Below are positions 20,136 to 32,682 of a DNA stretch of 64,000 nucleotides, in pieces. Both the position numbers and the translations under genes were made by a program. Source of the stretch: Bifidobacterium mellis (GTDB taxonomy: Bacteria; Actinomycetota; Actinomycetes; Actinomycetales; Bifidobacteriaceae). Location: positions 973,538 through 1,037,537 of the forward strand of contig NZ_KQ033885.1 in the NCBI RefSeq assembly GCF_000967265.1, in the 5' to 3' direction. Within the stretch, counting starts at the first letter, position 1, and each line of letters starts with the position of its first letter. A model generated the notes under the pieces. That model was not told the DNA's origin. It saw only the letters and a list, made by a program, of their open reading frames with translations, and ran no database searches.

Positions 20136-21452
20136 TCAGTGGTCTTGGGAGACGGCCGGCGAATCCTCATGAATGTAGTCGTCAGGATCGATGGTCCCCC
20201 GCCAGCGGCCGATGGCCTTGAGGCCGTGGTACATGACCAGCGTTGCCACAGAGCCGATGGCGATGCCGTTGAAGCTGACCCCGGCCACCGCGAAGGTGAA
20301 GTCCGCGATGCCCACGATCATGACGACGGCGCCCACGGTCATGTTGACGGACTTGCCGAAGTCCACCTTGTTCTCCACCCAGATGCGGATGCCCAGCATG
20401 CCGATCATGCCGTATAGCATGGTGGTGACCCCGCCCAGAACGCCTGTGGGGATGGTGTTGATGATGGCCCCGAACTTGGGGCAGAGGGAGAGCAGGAAGG
20501 CGAAGATTGCGGCGCACCAGTAGGCGGCCGTGGAGTAGACCTTGGTGGCGGCCATGACGCCGATGTTCTCCGCATAGGTGGTGGTGCCCGAACCTCCGCC
20601 CAGCCCTGCCAGCGTGGTGCCCAGCCCGTCGGCCATCAGGGCGGTTCCGATCTGATCGTCATAATCGCGGCCGGTCATCAGGGCCACCGACTTGACGTGA
20701 CCGATGTTCTCGGCCACCAGGACCAGGACCACCGGGATGAACATGGCCAGGACGGACGGGTCGGCCTGAGGGGTGTGGAAGTGGGGCAGACCGAACCAGG
20801 CGGCCTTCTCCACAGCCGCGAAGTCGACCTGGCCCTGGGTGACCGCGAAGATGTAGCCGACGATGACACCCAGAAGGATGTTGAGCCGGCCGATCAGACC
20901 CCTGAAGAGGACGGCTATCAGCATGACGGCCACCAGGGTGACCAGGGCGGTCAATGGTGCGGATTTGAAGTTCTTCCAGGCCGAGGGCGCCAGATTGAAG
21001 CCGATGATGGCCACGATGGCACCGTTGACCACCGGGGGCATGATCATATCGATCCAACGCGAACCGGCGAAGTGGACGATCAGGCCGATCAGGAAGAGCA
21101 GGGCGCCGGTGACCATGATCCCAAAGGAGGCCACAGCCAGACCCTTGTGGGCGGTGGTCACTGCCAGGACGGGAGCGATGAAGCCGAAGGAACTGCCCAG
21201 GTAGGAGGGCAGACGGTTGCGGTTGATCAAGAGGAAGAGGGCCGTGGACATGGCCGTGAAGAAGAGGGTGGTAGAAGGGTCGAATCCGGTCAGAATGGGG
21301 ACCAGGAAGGTGGAGCCGAACATGGCGATGACATGCTGGGCGCCGATGCCCGCCGTTCGTGGCCATGTGAGTCGCTCATCGGGTTCCACCACTTCGCCCG
21401 GAGCCAATGTTTTCCCGTCGCCGTGCAGTTTCCAGCCCATGGACAATGCCAT
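20136..21452 (-). CDS. Uracil permease/NCS2 family nucleobase transporter
   Basis: Proton-coupled nucleobase symporter of the NCS2 (UraA/PyrP) family with about 12-14 membrane segments. Conserved features are the AQHVIAMFGSTFLVPIL opening, FVAPV-like GFIAPVLAV, the VLVAENIGHVKSV segment that holds the substrate-binding glutamate, and GLGTTLAGLGGGSGTTTYAENIGVMAATKVYS. 438 aa from ATG 21452. An in-frame GTG at 21488 would add 12 residues, but neither start has a strong ribosome binding site. Uracil is the likeliest substrate. It is monocistronic. Confidence 0.93.
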   Translation of the reverse strand: MALSMGWKLHGDGKTLAPGEVVEPDERLTWPRTAGIGAQHVIAMFGSTFLVPILTGFDPSTTLFFTAMSTALFLLINRNRLPSYLGSSFGFIAPVLAVTTAHKGLAVASFGIMVTGALLFLIGLIVHFAGSRWIDMIMPPVVNGAIVAIIGFNLAPSAWKNFKSAPLTALVTLVAVMLIAVLFRGLIGRLNILLGVIVGYIFAVTQGQVDFAAVEKAAWFGLPHFHTPQADPSVLAMFIPVVLVLVAENIGHVKSVALMTGRDYDDQIGTALMADGLGTTLAGLGGGSGTTTYAENIGVMAATKVYSTAAYWCAAIFAFLLSLCPKFGAIINTIPTGVLGGVTTMLYGMIGMLGIRIWVENKVDFGKSVNMTVGAVVMIVGIADFTFAVAGVSFNGIAIGSVATLVMYHGLKAIGRWRGTIDPDDYIHEDSPAVSQDH

Positions 21453-21553
21453 TTCACTGTGCTTTCTCTCATGCGCCGTGCCGGTCACGGCGGACCGGAA
21501 ACATCAGTATATTCGCATGGGAGGACCCAGGTCAGTCTACCGGGCGGATAACC

Positions 21554-22276
21554 TCACTGATAGGTGGGCATGTTCTCGAAATTGAAGCCGATGGCGGCCA
21601 GCTGCTCACGACCCTCAGGAGTGATCATGTCCAGGGTCCAACGCGGCGACCAGGTCCAGTCGATGCGGAACTCCTCGACCAGGCCCGCCAGGACGCTGGC
21701 GCATTGGTCCTCGATCAGGTCGGTCAGCGGGCAGGCCGGCGTGGTCAGGGTCATGGTGATGATGGCCCGTCCCAGTTCGTCGATTTCGATGCCATAGACC
21801 AATCCCAGGTCGACCACATCGATGCCCAGCTCGGGATCGATGACCTGGTGCAGGGCCTCCCTGACATCCTCGGCTGTGGCCCGGCCGATGTCGTCGACGG
21901 CCTTGAGAGGGATGGCCTCTTCGGCGGCTGCCTCGGCATCAGCGGCATTCTGGTCTGCAGTCTTCTCACCATTGGCGGCCGACGCACTGGCTGGGGTTTG
22001 GGCACTCGAGCCTTGGTCCGCTGACGGGCCTTCAGGGGAGCCTTCAGAGTTAGCTGTGTTGGCACGCTGATCGTCAGACTTGGCCGAATCGGACTTCTTG
22101 TCCGCCTGGCCGTCAACCTGACGCATGGAACCGCCTTCGGCCGACTTCAGAACCGTCTCGGCACCCAGGGGATTGCTGGCCAGGGCCTGTGCCGTGCCGG
22201 GATCGCTGATGGCCCTGCCCACCGAGGCCAGGATGGAGTCCTGGGGTTCGGGCACCAGATTCGTATTACCGCTCAT
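21554..22276 (-). CDS. sufT: SufT-type metal-sulfur cluster assembly factor with a long disordered N-terminus
   Basis: The C-terminal ~115 residues are a DUF59/MIP18 domain (VREALHQVIDPELGIDVVDLGLVYGI, then TTPACPLTDLIEDQ with the conserved Cys). This family acts in Fe-S cluster maturation. The first ~120 residues are Ala/Ser/Glu-rich, without predicted fold, and absent from the usual ~100-150-aa proteins. The ATG overlaps the sufU stop (ATGA), so it is the last gene of the suf operon. Confidence 0.88.
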   Translation of the reverse strand: MSGNTNLVPEPQDSILASVGRAISDPGTAQALASNPLGAETVLKSAEGGSMRQVDGQADKKSDSAKSDDQRANTANSEGSPEGPSADQGSSAQTPASASAANGEKTADQNAADAEAAAEEAIPLKAVDDIGRATAEDVREALHQVIDPELGIDVVDLGLVYGIEIDELGRAIITMTLTTPACPLTDLIEDQCASVLAGLVEEFRIDWTWSPRWTLDMITPEGREQLAAIGFNFENMPTYQ

Positions 22277-22860
22277 ACCTGCTCCTCCTTCTCACCTTTG
22301 TCGCCTTCTCGTCCAGCTGACAGGGCCTGGGCCACCGAGGCCTTCATGCCCTCCCAGCCCAGCAGGGCGCACTTGATTCGCATGGGATACTTGGACACGC
22401 CCTGGAAGACCATGGCATCGCCAAGAGCGTCCTGCGTCTTCTCATCCTCAAGTCCGGCTCCGCGCGACTCCATGAGCTTGCGGAAGTCGGCAGCCAGGTC
22501 CATGGCATGATCGACGGTCTGCCCCTGGACCAGATCCACCATGATGGACAGGCTGGCTTGGCTGATTGAGCAACCCGAACCCTGCCAGACGATCCGCTGG
22601 ATGAGGTCGGGACCACCCTGCTCGCCGGGCGCCACCTCCACATGGATGGTGGCCTGATCTCCGCAGGTGGGATTGAACTGATGGGACTCGGCAGCCAGGC
22701 AGGCCTCATGCTCCACCCTGATGGTCACGCCGTCGCCAGCCGGGTCCCCCCCGGCACCAGCCTGATCCCCTACACGCCCGTGAGGATCCCGGGCTGCATC
22801 CAGGATCACCTCCTGGTACATCTGCTCCAGTTCCTCGTCATCCATCCCGAAATCCGCCAT
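22273..22860 (-). CDS. sufU: Fe-S cluster assembly scaffold/sulfur transfer protein SufU
   Basis: NifU-like zinc protein that receives sulfur from SufS. The three ligand cysteines appear in NPTCGDQ (Asp also conserved), GSGCSISQAS and KCALLGWEG. 195 aa, longer than the typical ~150, through an insert at about residues 28-42 and a charged tail ending EKEEQV. It lies between sufS and sufT, as in other Gram-positives. Confidence 0.95.
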   Translation of the reverse strand: MADFGMDDEELEQMYQEVILDAARDPHGRVGDQAGAGGDPAGDGVTIRVEHEACLAAESHQFNPTCGDQATIHVEVAPGEQGGPDLIQRIVWQGSGCSISQASLSIMVDLVQGQTVDHAMDLAADFRKLMESRGAGLEDEKTQDALGDAMVFQGVSKYPMRIKCALLGWEGMKASVAQALSAGREGDKGEKEEQV

Positions 22861-22920
22861 GTCCTCAAACCTACCAGTATGTCTTTGCCAAAACCGTCGA
22901 TGCGCTGCCGGTGAAGACCC

Positions 22921-24195
22921 TCAGGCCACCCGGAAGAACTTGCGGACCCCGGAGACGGCATCCAGCAGGGCATCCGTGTCGGCCACGGTATTGTACACGC
23001 CGGTCGAGGCCCGGTTGGAGGCCATCAGGCCGAAGTGTCGATGGACCGGTTGGGCGCAGTGGTGTCCCACGCGGATGGCGATGCCGCGCGAATCCACATA
23101 CTGGCCCACGTCATGGGGATGGACCCCCTGCACGTCGAAGGCGACCGTGCCGATCCGATCCTTCGGAGTGGTCGGCCCCAGGATGCGTACCCCGTCCAAC
23201 TCCCCCAGCCTCAACAGACCGGCGGTGATGGCCTTCTCGTGTTCGGCCACGTTCTCCATACCCAGATCCATCAGCCAATCGGCGGCTACGCCAGCACCTA
23301 TCATCTGGGCCACCGGCTGGGTACCGGCCTCGAACCGGGCCGGAGGATCCATGTAGCTGGCTGGACGGTCCAGATAGGCTAGCTCCACCATGGATCCGCC
23401 GAATGATGCCGGAGGCAGGGCCTCAAGCAGCTCTCGGCGGCCATAGAGGAAGCCCACGCCGGTGGGGCCATACATCTTATGCGCACTCCAGGCGGCGAAG
23501 TCCACATCCATGGCATGCAGATCGATAGGCAGGTGAGGCACCGACTGGCACACATCCAGCACCACCAGGGCGCCCACCTGGTGGGCACGACGGACGATAG
23601 GCTCGATGTTGGTGATGGCGCCGGTCACATTGCTGACGTGGGTGACGGCGACCACCTTGGTCCGCTCGGTGATGACCTGGTCGGCGGTATCGGCCAGAAC
23701 ACGGCCTTCATGGTCCAGATCAAAGTACTTGAGGACCGCCCCGGTCCGGTAGCAGAGCTCCTGGAAGGGCAGGAGGACCGAGTGGTGCTCGGCCTTGCTG
23801 ACCACGACTTCATCGCCAGGCTTCAGGGCGAATCGACGTGCTGCCTTGCCTCCACGGCCCAGGCTGGCGTTTCCGAAGGAGGTGGCCAACAGGTTCAGAG
23901 CGGCTGTGGCCCCGGCGGTGACGACAATCTCCTCTCCGCCCTCCTGGCCTTCTGCGCCGACCAGGGCGGCCACGCGGGAGCGGGCATGCTCGAAGGCCAT
24001 GGTACTGCGGGCGGCCAATTCGTGCGCGCCCCGATGCACCCCGGCATTGTCCTTCAGATAGAAGTCCCGAACGGCATCGATGACCGCCAGGGGCTTCTGG
24101 GCAGTGGCAGCCGAATCCAGATAGACCAGGGGGTGGCCATGCACCTGCTGGTCCAGAATCGGAAACTGCTGCCGGATGCTGTCATCGATGACCAT
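22921..24195 (-). CDS. sufS: Cysteine desulfurase SufS
   Basis: PLP-dependent class V enzyme that removes sulfur from cysteine as an enzyme persulfide. The PLP lysine is in WSAHKMYGPTGVGFLYG, and the persulfide cysteine lies in RVGHHCAQPVHRHFG. 424 aa. ATG start with AGAGGT upstream. It lies 21 bases after sufC and transfers sulfur to SufU. Confidence 0.97.
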   Translation of the reverse strand: MVIDDSIRQQFPILDQQVHGHPLVYLDSAATAQKPLAVIDAVRDFYLKDNAGVHRGAHELAARSTMAFEHARSRVAALVGAEGQEGGEEIVVTAGATAALNLLATSFGNASLGRGGKAARRFALKPGDEVVVSKAEHHSVLLPFQELCYRTGAVLKYFDLDHEGRVLADTADQVITERTKVVAVTHVSNVTGAITNIEPIVRRAHQVGALVVLDVCQSVPHLPIDLHAMDVDFAAWSAHKMYGPTGVGFLYGRRELLEALPPASFGGSMVELAYLDRPASYMDPPARFEAGTQPVAQMIGAGVAADWLMDLGMENVAEHEKAITAGLLRLGELDGVRILGPTTPKDRIGTVAFDVQGVHPHDVGQYVDSRGIAIRVGHHCAQPVHRHFGLMASNRASTGVYNTVADTDALLDAVSGVRKFFRVA

Positions 24196-24216
24196 TGCGG
24201 ACCTCTTCTCTTATCC

Positions 24217-24996
24217 TCAGGCCAGGGCTGATTCCGAGTTGGCACCCTCGGGCAGGTACTGGTCGTACCCGGTCTCCTCCAGGGTGTCGGCCAGCTCGGG
24301 ACCGCCGGTCTTCACGAAGCGACCGTCAGCGAAGACATGGACGATGTCAGGCTTGATGTACTTGAGGATCCTGGTGTAGTGGGTGACCATGAGCACGCCC
24401 ATGCCGGTGTTCTCCTTGGCCCTGTTGACCCCTTCGGAGACGATGCGCAGAGCGTCCACGTCCAGCCCGGAGTCGGTTTCGTCCAGGATGGCGAACTTGG
24501 GCTTGAGCAGCTCCAGCTGCAGGACCTCGGCCCGCTTCTTCTCGCCGCCCGAGAAGCCCTCGTTGACCGAGCGCTGGGCGAATTTGGAATCCATGCGCAG
24601 CCGCTTCATGGCATCGTTCAGATCCTTGGTCCACTGGCGGATGGCCGGGGCCTTGCCGTCGACCTCGGTCTTGGCGGTACGCAGGAAGTTGGTCATGGAC
24701 ACACCCGGCACCTCGACCGGGTACTGCATGGCCAGGAAGAGTCCGGCCTTGGCCCGCTCGTCCGGGGTCATCTTGAGCAGATCGTGCCCATCCAGCAGGG
24801 CCTGGCCCGAATCCACCTCATACTTGGGATGACCCGCCAGGGTGTAGGCCAGGGTGGACTTGCCCGACCCGTTGGGCCCCATGATGGCGTGGGTCTCACC
24901 GGAGTGGACGGTCAGCGTGGCCCCCTTGAGGATCTGCTTGCGACCCTCCTTGGTCTCCACTGAGACGTGCAGATCCTTGATTTCCAATGTGGACAT
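24217..24996 (-). CDS. sufC: Fe-S assembly ATPase SufC
   Basis: ABC-type ATPase of the SufBCD scaffold. Walker A is GPNGSGKSTLAYTL, the signature is EGFSGGEKKRAEVLQL, and Walker B is FAILDETDSGLDVDALR. 259 aa. It is one base downstream of sufD. ATP hydrolysis drives conformational change in SufBD for cluster building. Confidence 0.97.
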   Translation of the reverse strand: MSTLEIKDLHVSVETKEGRKQILKGATLTVHSGETHAIMGPNGSGKSTLAYTLAGHPKYEVDSGQALLDGHDLLKMTPDERAKAGLFLAMQYPVEVPGVSMTNFLRTAKTEVDGKAPAIRQWTKDLNDAMKRLRMDSKFAQRSVNEGFSGGEKKRAEVLQLELLKPKFAILDETDSGLDVDALRIVSEGVNRAKENTGMGVLMVTHYTRILKYIKPDIVHVFADGRFVKTGGPELADTLEETGYDQYLPEGANSESALA

Positions 24997-24997
24997 G

Positions 24998-26223
24998 TCA
25001 GTTCTCCTCCAAAACGTGCTGCATCTCTTGATCCTCGCCGGCCGCCAGCCTGCGGTCGATGACCCCCATCAGGTGCCCGGAGACGCTGGGGACGTCGATC
25101 TCCTCCACCAGTTCGCCGAAGAAGCCCCGAACCACCAGCTTGCGGGCCTCCTGCTCGGGGATGCCGCGGGACTGCAGGTAGAAGAGTTCCTCGTCGTCGA
25201 AGCGTCCGACCGAACTGGCATGGCCTGCCCCGATGATGTCGCCGTTCTCGATCTCCAGGTTGGGCTCGGAGTCGGCGATGGCCCCAGGGGTCAGCACCAG
25301 ATTCCTGTTGAGCTCGTAGGAGTCGGTTCCAGGCGCGGTGGGCTGAATGAGCGCGTTGCCCACCCAGGTGGTGTGCGCGCCGATTCCGTCCAAGGCCCCC
25401 TTGTAGACCACACGGGACTTGCAGTTGGGATGGTTGTGCACCACCATGGTCCGGTGCTCCATGTGCTGGCCGGGATCGACGAAATAGATGCCCAGCATGT
25501 TCAGGTCGCCCTGCTCGCCGCCGAAGTCCTGGTCCATGCGCAACCGCACCACATCGCCGCCCAGGCTGACCACCGAGTGACGCAGGGAGGCCTCGGCGCC
25601 CAGGTGGATGCGGTGGTTGCCTACATGCTTGCTGCCCTTGTCCCACTCCTGGATGAAGGTGGTCGACATCTGCGAATTGTCACCGATGTCGATTTCAACG
25701 CCCTCAGCCAGACGTGCCTGGCCCTGGTGCTCAACCACCAGATCGGCCTTGGTGCCCGCCTCTGCCTTGATGACCAGGTGGAAGGCATCCAATTCAGGGC
25801 CGCCGCCGTCCACACGGACCAGCACGGGCTGATCCAGGGTGCCCCTGAGGTTGACCACGGTCGCCTGTTTGCCGCTGGCCCACTCCACAGCGGCTGCTCG
25901 GTCGCTGGGCTTGAGGACGGTGCCGCAGGGGGCCTGATCCATGGGAATCCGGCTGAAGCTGACCTGGTCCGCAGGCGGTTCCGACCCGTCGATCATGGAG
26001 ACCGAGACCTTGGTCAGGCCGCTGGGCTGGAAGACGGTGAAGAACTCCTCCATCCGGTCGATGGGGGTGAACCGCCAGTCATCCTGCTTGCGGGTGGGCA
26101 TGGGGAAGTCGTCAGGATCGAAGGAGCGGGGCTCCTTGTCGGCGCTGGACGGCATGGTGGCCGGGAAAGCATAGGGATCCTTGGGATCCGCGTGCGGAAT
26201 GGTTACTTCGCTCTTCTGTGACA

Positions 26224-26224
<1 letters not shown>
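24998..26224 (-). CDS. sufD: Fe-S assembly scaffold protein SufD
   Basis: Beta-helix scaffold partner of SufB. Typical segments are GIGAHTTWVGNALIQPTAPGTDSYELNRNLVLTPGA (spanning about residues 280-315), IGAGHASSVGRFDDEELFYLQSRG and EARKLVVRGFFGELV. 408 aa. Its ATG shares the A of the sufB stop (TGATG). Confidence 0.96.
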
Positions 26225-27723
<1,499 letters not shown>

Positions 27724-27938
27724 GAGCTGAGACCTCCTAACACACGCACGGCCGCCATATGCGGCCGATCACACCATTACAGGATAACCGGGGCACTGGT
27801 GAACCGCCAGACCCGGGCTTACGCTCTCTAAGGAATCCGACACTTCCTCTTGACAAGAGCGCCGATATGGACAATCGCCCGCCTCCCCACAAGAGGGAAA
27901 CGAGCGATCATACCGAAAGGGTCCGAAAGGAATCGACC
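27724..27938. other. Intergenic region between pyrG and sufB
   Basis: A 215-bp gap that probably carries the suf promoter. On the minus strand a TTGTCA hexamer is followed about 18 bases later by a weak -10-like CTTAGA. I see no clear operator palindrome. Confidence 0.3.
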
Positions 27939-29603
<1,665 letters not shown>

Positions 29604-29668
29604 GGAACTTCAGCCTATCAGGCAGGAGCGACCAGAAACCGGCCAACACTCGAGGAGGAGGGACGGAT

Positions 29669-32212
29669 TCAGGCACGGCTCAGATGCAGGTGGTCGCCCA
29701 GGTAACGGCCGGTCACCGAATCCGGGTTGCGGGCCACGGATTCAGGGTCGCCCTGGGCCACGATTCTTCCGCCCCGATCACCGCCCCCCGGGCCCATATC
29801 GACCACATGGTCGGCGTTGGCGATCATGTCCAGATCGTGCTCGATGAAGACAACCGTGGCCCCCTTGCTGACCAGACGTTCCAGCACTCCGATTAGGACG
29901 CGCACATCCAAGGGATGCAGGCCGGTGGTGGGCTCGTCCAGGACGAACATGGAGCCGTTCTGCCTGCGGCCCAGCTCGTTGGACAGCTTCAGCCGCTGGG
30001 CCTCCCCGCCAGACAGGGATGGGGTGTCCTCCCCCAGGGTCAGGTAGTCCAGGCCCAGGTCCTTCAAGGTCTGCAAGCCTCGGCGGATAGCTGTGTACTC
30101 GCGGCCCTGTGCGAAGACCTCCAGGGCCCGGCCCACCTCCATGGCCAGCAGATCGGGCAGGCTCAGCGGCTCCTGGTGGGACGGCGTGGACAGGCGATAG
30201 TGCTCGGCCTCCGGACGGTATCGACGACCCTGGCAGCTGGGACAGGTGATGGGGATGTCGGGCAGGAACTGCACGTCCAGGCTGATCTGCCCGGTTCCGT
30301 CGCACTGTGGGCAGCGCAGGGATCCGGTGTTGTATGAGAATGCCGAGATGCCGAGCTTGTCCTTTTTCGCCTGGTCAGTGGCTGCAAAGAGGCGGCGCAG
30401 CCGGTCCATGAGCCCCGAGTAGGTGGCCACCGTGGAGCGCACGTTGATGCCGATGGGCGAGGAGTCCACCAGGCGAACCCTGTCGATGCCCGCCGGATCC
30501 AGGCTATGCACATGCTTGGGCATGGGGTGGCCTTGGATGCGGGCCTGAAGGGCCGGGACCAGGGACTCCAGGATCATGGTGGTCTTGCCGGAGCCGGATA
30601 CGCCGGTCACAGCCGTCATGCACCCACGAGGAATGGCCAGATCCAGAGGATGGACCGTGTGAATGGGTCCTGACTGCATGTGGATCCACCCATTCCCTGC
30701 AGGCATGGGATGCCGGTCCCGTACCAAAACGGATTCACGTCCGTCCAAAAAGCCGGCGATGCGCGAATCCGTGTCTGCGGCGATTCGCTCTGGGGCTCCC
30801 TGGGCGAGTATCCTGCCGCCGCGCTCCCCTGCCCCGGGACCCATTTCAATCAGATAGTCGGCTGATTGCAGAACCTTGACGTCGTGGTCGACGAAAACCA
30901 CCGAATTGCCGTCGGCCAGCAGGTCGCGCATGACCCCTATGAGCCCCTCCAGGTTGGCAGGATGCAGACCGGTCGAGGGCTCGTCCAGCACATAAAGCAC
31001 GCCGGTGGTCTCGTTACGCACGGCCCTGGCCAACTGGGCCCGCTGCCGCTCACCTGTGGACAGGGAGGCACTGGAGCGGTCCAGTGTCAGGTAGCTCAGT
31101 CCCAGCTGGATCAACCGCCTGCCCATCTCGTCCAGGGTCTTGCACAGGGCCGAGGCCATGGGCCGCATGGGTTCGGGCAATGTGGGCGGCAGTTTCCGAC
31201 CCCAGTCCAGCACCTTATCCAGGGGCCAGGAGGTGACCTCGGCCAGATTGTTCCCGTTGATCTCGGGCAGACGCGCCTGCTGGTTGAGCCTGGTGCCCTT
31301 GCAGTCCGGGCAGGTCCGCTCGGTCAGGAACTTGGCCACCTTGGCCAGACGCTTGTCGTCGTTGGCCCTCTTGAGCTCCTCGGTCACGGTCAACCGTGCG
31401 TTGCGGAAGGTGAAGTCCAGCTCGTGGACCCCCTTGATCGAAGTGATGGTGATGTGCTTCTTCTCGGCCGGGCCCTCGAAGACGATCCTCCGCTCCCGAT
31501 CAGTCAGATCCCGCCAGGGCACGTCGGTGCGGACTCCGAACTCGCGAACGATGTCGGGCTGGACATTGAAGCCGAAGGTCCGCCAGGGCACCACGGCCCC
31601 CTGGTCGATGGTCAGGCTGTCGTCGGGGACCAGGGTGGCGTCGTCCACCTCGCGCACGGTCCCGGTCCCCTGGCAGGTGGGGCAGGCTCCCAGGGAGTTG
31701 AAGGCCAGCTCCTCGGCGCTGGGGGGCTCCACCTTAGCGCCGCAAATCGGGCAGGTGATGGGCATCTCGGCCGCCACGGCCAGGGTGGGCGCCTGGCGAT
31801 GGCCATTGGGGCAGACGTGGCTGGCCAGCCGGGAGAACATCAGCCTGAGCACGTTGAGCAGCTCGGTGGCGGTGCCGAAGGTGGAGCGCATGCCGCCCAC
31901 GCCCGGCCGCTGACGCAGAGCTAAAGCCGGAGGCAGGAAGCGCACCGAGTCAACCTGGGGACGCTGGGCCTGGGTCATCCGCCTCCTGGTGTAGGTGGAC
32001 AGGGACTCCAGGTAGCGGCGGGAGCCTTCGGCATAGAGGACTCCCAGAGCCAGGGAGGACTTGCCGGAACCCGAGACCCCCGCGATGCCCACCAGGCGAT
32101 TCAAAGGAATGTCGACATCCAGATTGCGCAGGTTATGGACCCTGGCGCCGCGGACAAGGATGGCCTTGGGCGGTGCGGAGAGTTTCCTGCCGGTCTCCCC
32201 GCCCTCGCTCAT
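29669..32212 (-). CDS. UvrA-like (UvrA2-type) excinuclease ABC subunit A paralogue
   Basis: Double ABC ATPase of the UvrA family. The first P loop is GVSGSGKSSLALG, with the LSTGERQRAQLARAV signature. The second is GVSGSGKTTMILE, with LSGGEAQRLKLSNELGRR and the FVLDEPTTGLHP Walker B. Zinc-type CXXC modules appear in ITCPICGAKVEPP, GACPTCQGTG, RCPQCDGTGQ and TCPSCQGRRY. At 847 aa it is ~100 residues shorter than true UvrA. The second zinc module and first ATPase start suggest the UvrB-binding domain is lacking, as in UvrA2 proteins linked to resistance to DNA-damaging drugs. The start overlaps the aroQ stop (ATGA), so it is coupled to the shikimate genes, which is odd. Confidence 0.87.
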   Translation of the reverse strand: MSEGGETGRKLSAPPKAILVRGARVHNLRNLDVDIPLNRLVGIAGVSGSGKSSLALGVLYAEGSRRYLESLSTYTRRRMTQAQRPQVDSVRFLPPALALRQRPGVGGMRSTFGTATELLNVLRLMFSRLASHVCPNGHRQAPTLAVAAEMPITCPICGAKVEPPSAEELAFNSLGACPTCQGTGTVREVDDATLVPDDSLTIDQGAVVPWRTFGFNVQPDIVREFGVRTDVPWRDLTDRERRIVFEGPAEKKHITITSIKGVHELDFTFRNARLTVTEELKRANDDKRLAKVAKFLTERTCPDCKGTRLNQQARLPEINGNNLAEVTSWPLDKVLDWGRKLPPTLPEPMRPMASALCKTLDEMGRRLIQLGLSYLTLDRSSASLSTGERQRAQLARAVRNETTGVLYVLDEPSTGLHPANLEGLIGVMRDLLADGNSVVFVDHDVKVLQSADYLIEMGPGAGERGGRILAQGAPERIAADTDSRIAGFLDGRESVLVRDRHPMPAGNGWIHMQSGPIHTVHPLDLAIPRGCMTAVTGVSGSGKTTMILESLVPALQARIQGHPMPKHVHSLDPAGIDRVRLVDSSPIGINVRSTVATYSGLMDRLRRLFAATDQAKKDKLGISAFSYNTGSLRCPQCDGTGQISLDVQFLPDIPITCPSCQGRRYRPEAEHYRLSTPSHQEPLSLPDLLAMEVGRALEVFAQGREYTAIRRGLQTLKDLGLDYLTLGEDTPSLSGGEAQRLKLSNELGRRQNGSMFVLDEPTTGLHPLDVRVLIGVLERLVSKGATVVFIEHDLDMIANADHVVDMGPGGGDRGGRIVAQGDPESVARNPDSVTGRYLGDHLHLSRA

Positions 32213-32679
32213 GCGGTCTCCAACAGGTGGGCCACTGCTTCCAGGGCCAGCCGGTAACCGTAGAAGCCCATGCCGGTGATGGTGCCGGTGGCCACCGGCG
32301 AGATGACGCTGCGTCGGCGGAAGGCCTCGCGGGATGAAGGATTAGAAATATGGACCTCCATCAGCGGCAGCCCTGCCTGGGTGACCTGGACGGCGGCATC
32401 GGCAAGCCCATAGCTGTAGTGGGTGAAGGCGGCCGGGTTGAGCACTACGGCACTGCCTTGGTCCACTGCCTGATGCATCCAACGGATGACCTGGCCCTCG
32501 TCATCCGATTGCAGCACCTGGACATCCAGACCCAGCTGCCGGCCCCAGTCTTCGCAATCCCTGGTCAGGGTCGCCAGATCCTGACGACCGTAGACTTCAG
32601 GGTCCCGCACACCCAGCCGACCCAGGTTGGGTCCGTTGACCACCAGAACCGTCTGCCTGCCCTTGTAGGCATCCGCCAT
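32209..32679 (-). CDS. aroQ: 3-dehydroquinate dehydratase type II
   Basis: Third step of the shikimate pathway. The active site is visible: VNGPNLGRLGVRDPEVYG (catalytic Tyr), NPAAFTHYSYGLADA and EVHISNPSSREAFRRRS. 156 aa, matching the type II dodecameric enzyme. It lies three bases after the aroK-aroB fusion stop. Confidence 0.96.
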   Translation of the reverse strand: MADAYKGRQTVLVVNGPNLGRLGVRDPEVYGRQDLATLTRDCEDWGRQLGLDVQVLQSDDEGQVIRWMHQAVDQGSAVVLNPAAFTHYSYGLADAAVQVTQAGLPLMEVHISNPSSREAFRRRSVISPVATGTITGMGFYGYRLALEAVAHLLETA

Positions 32680-32682
32680 CTG

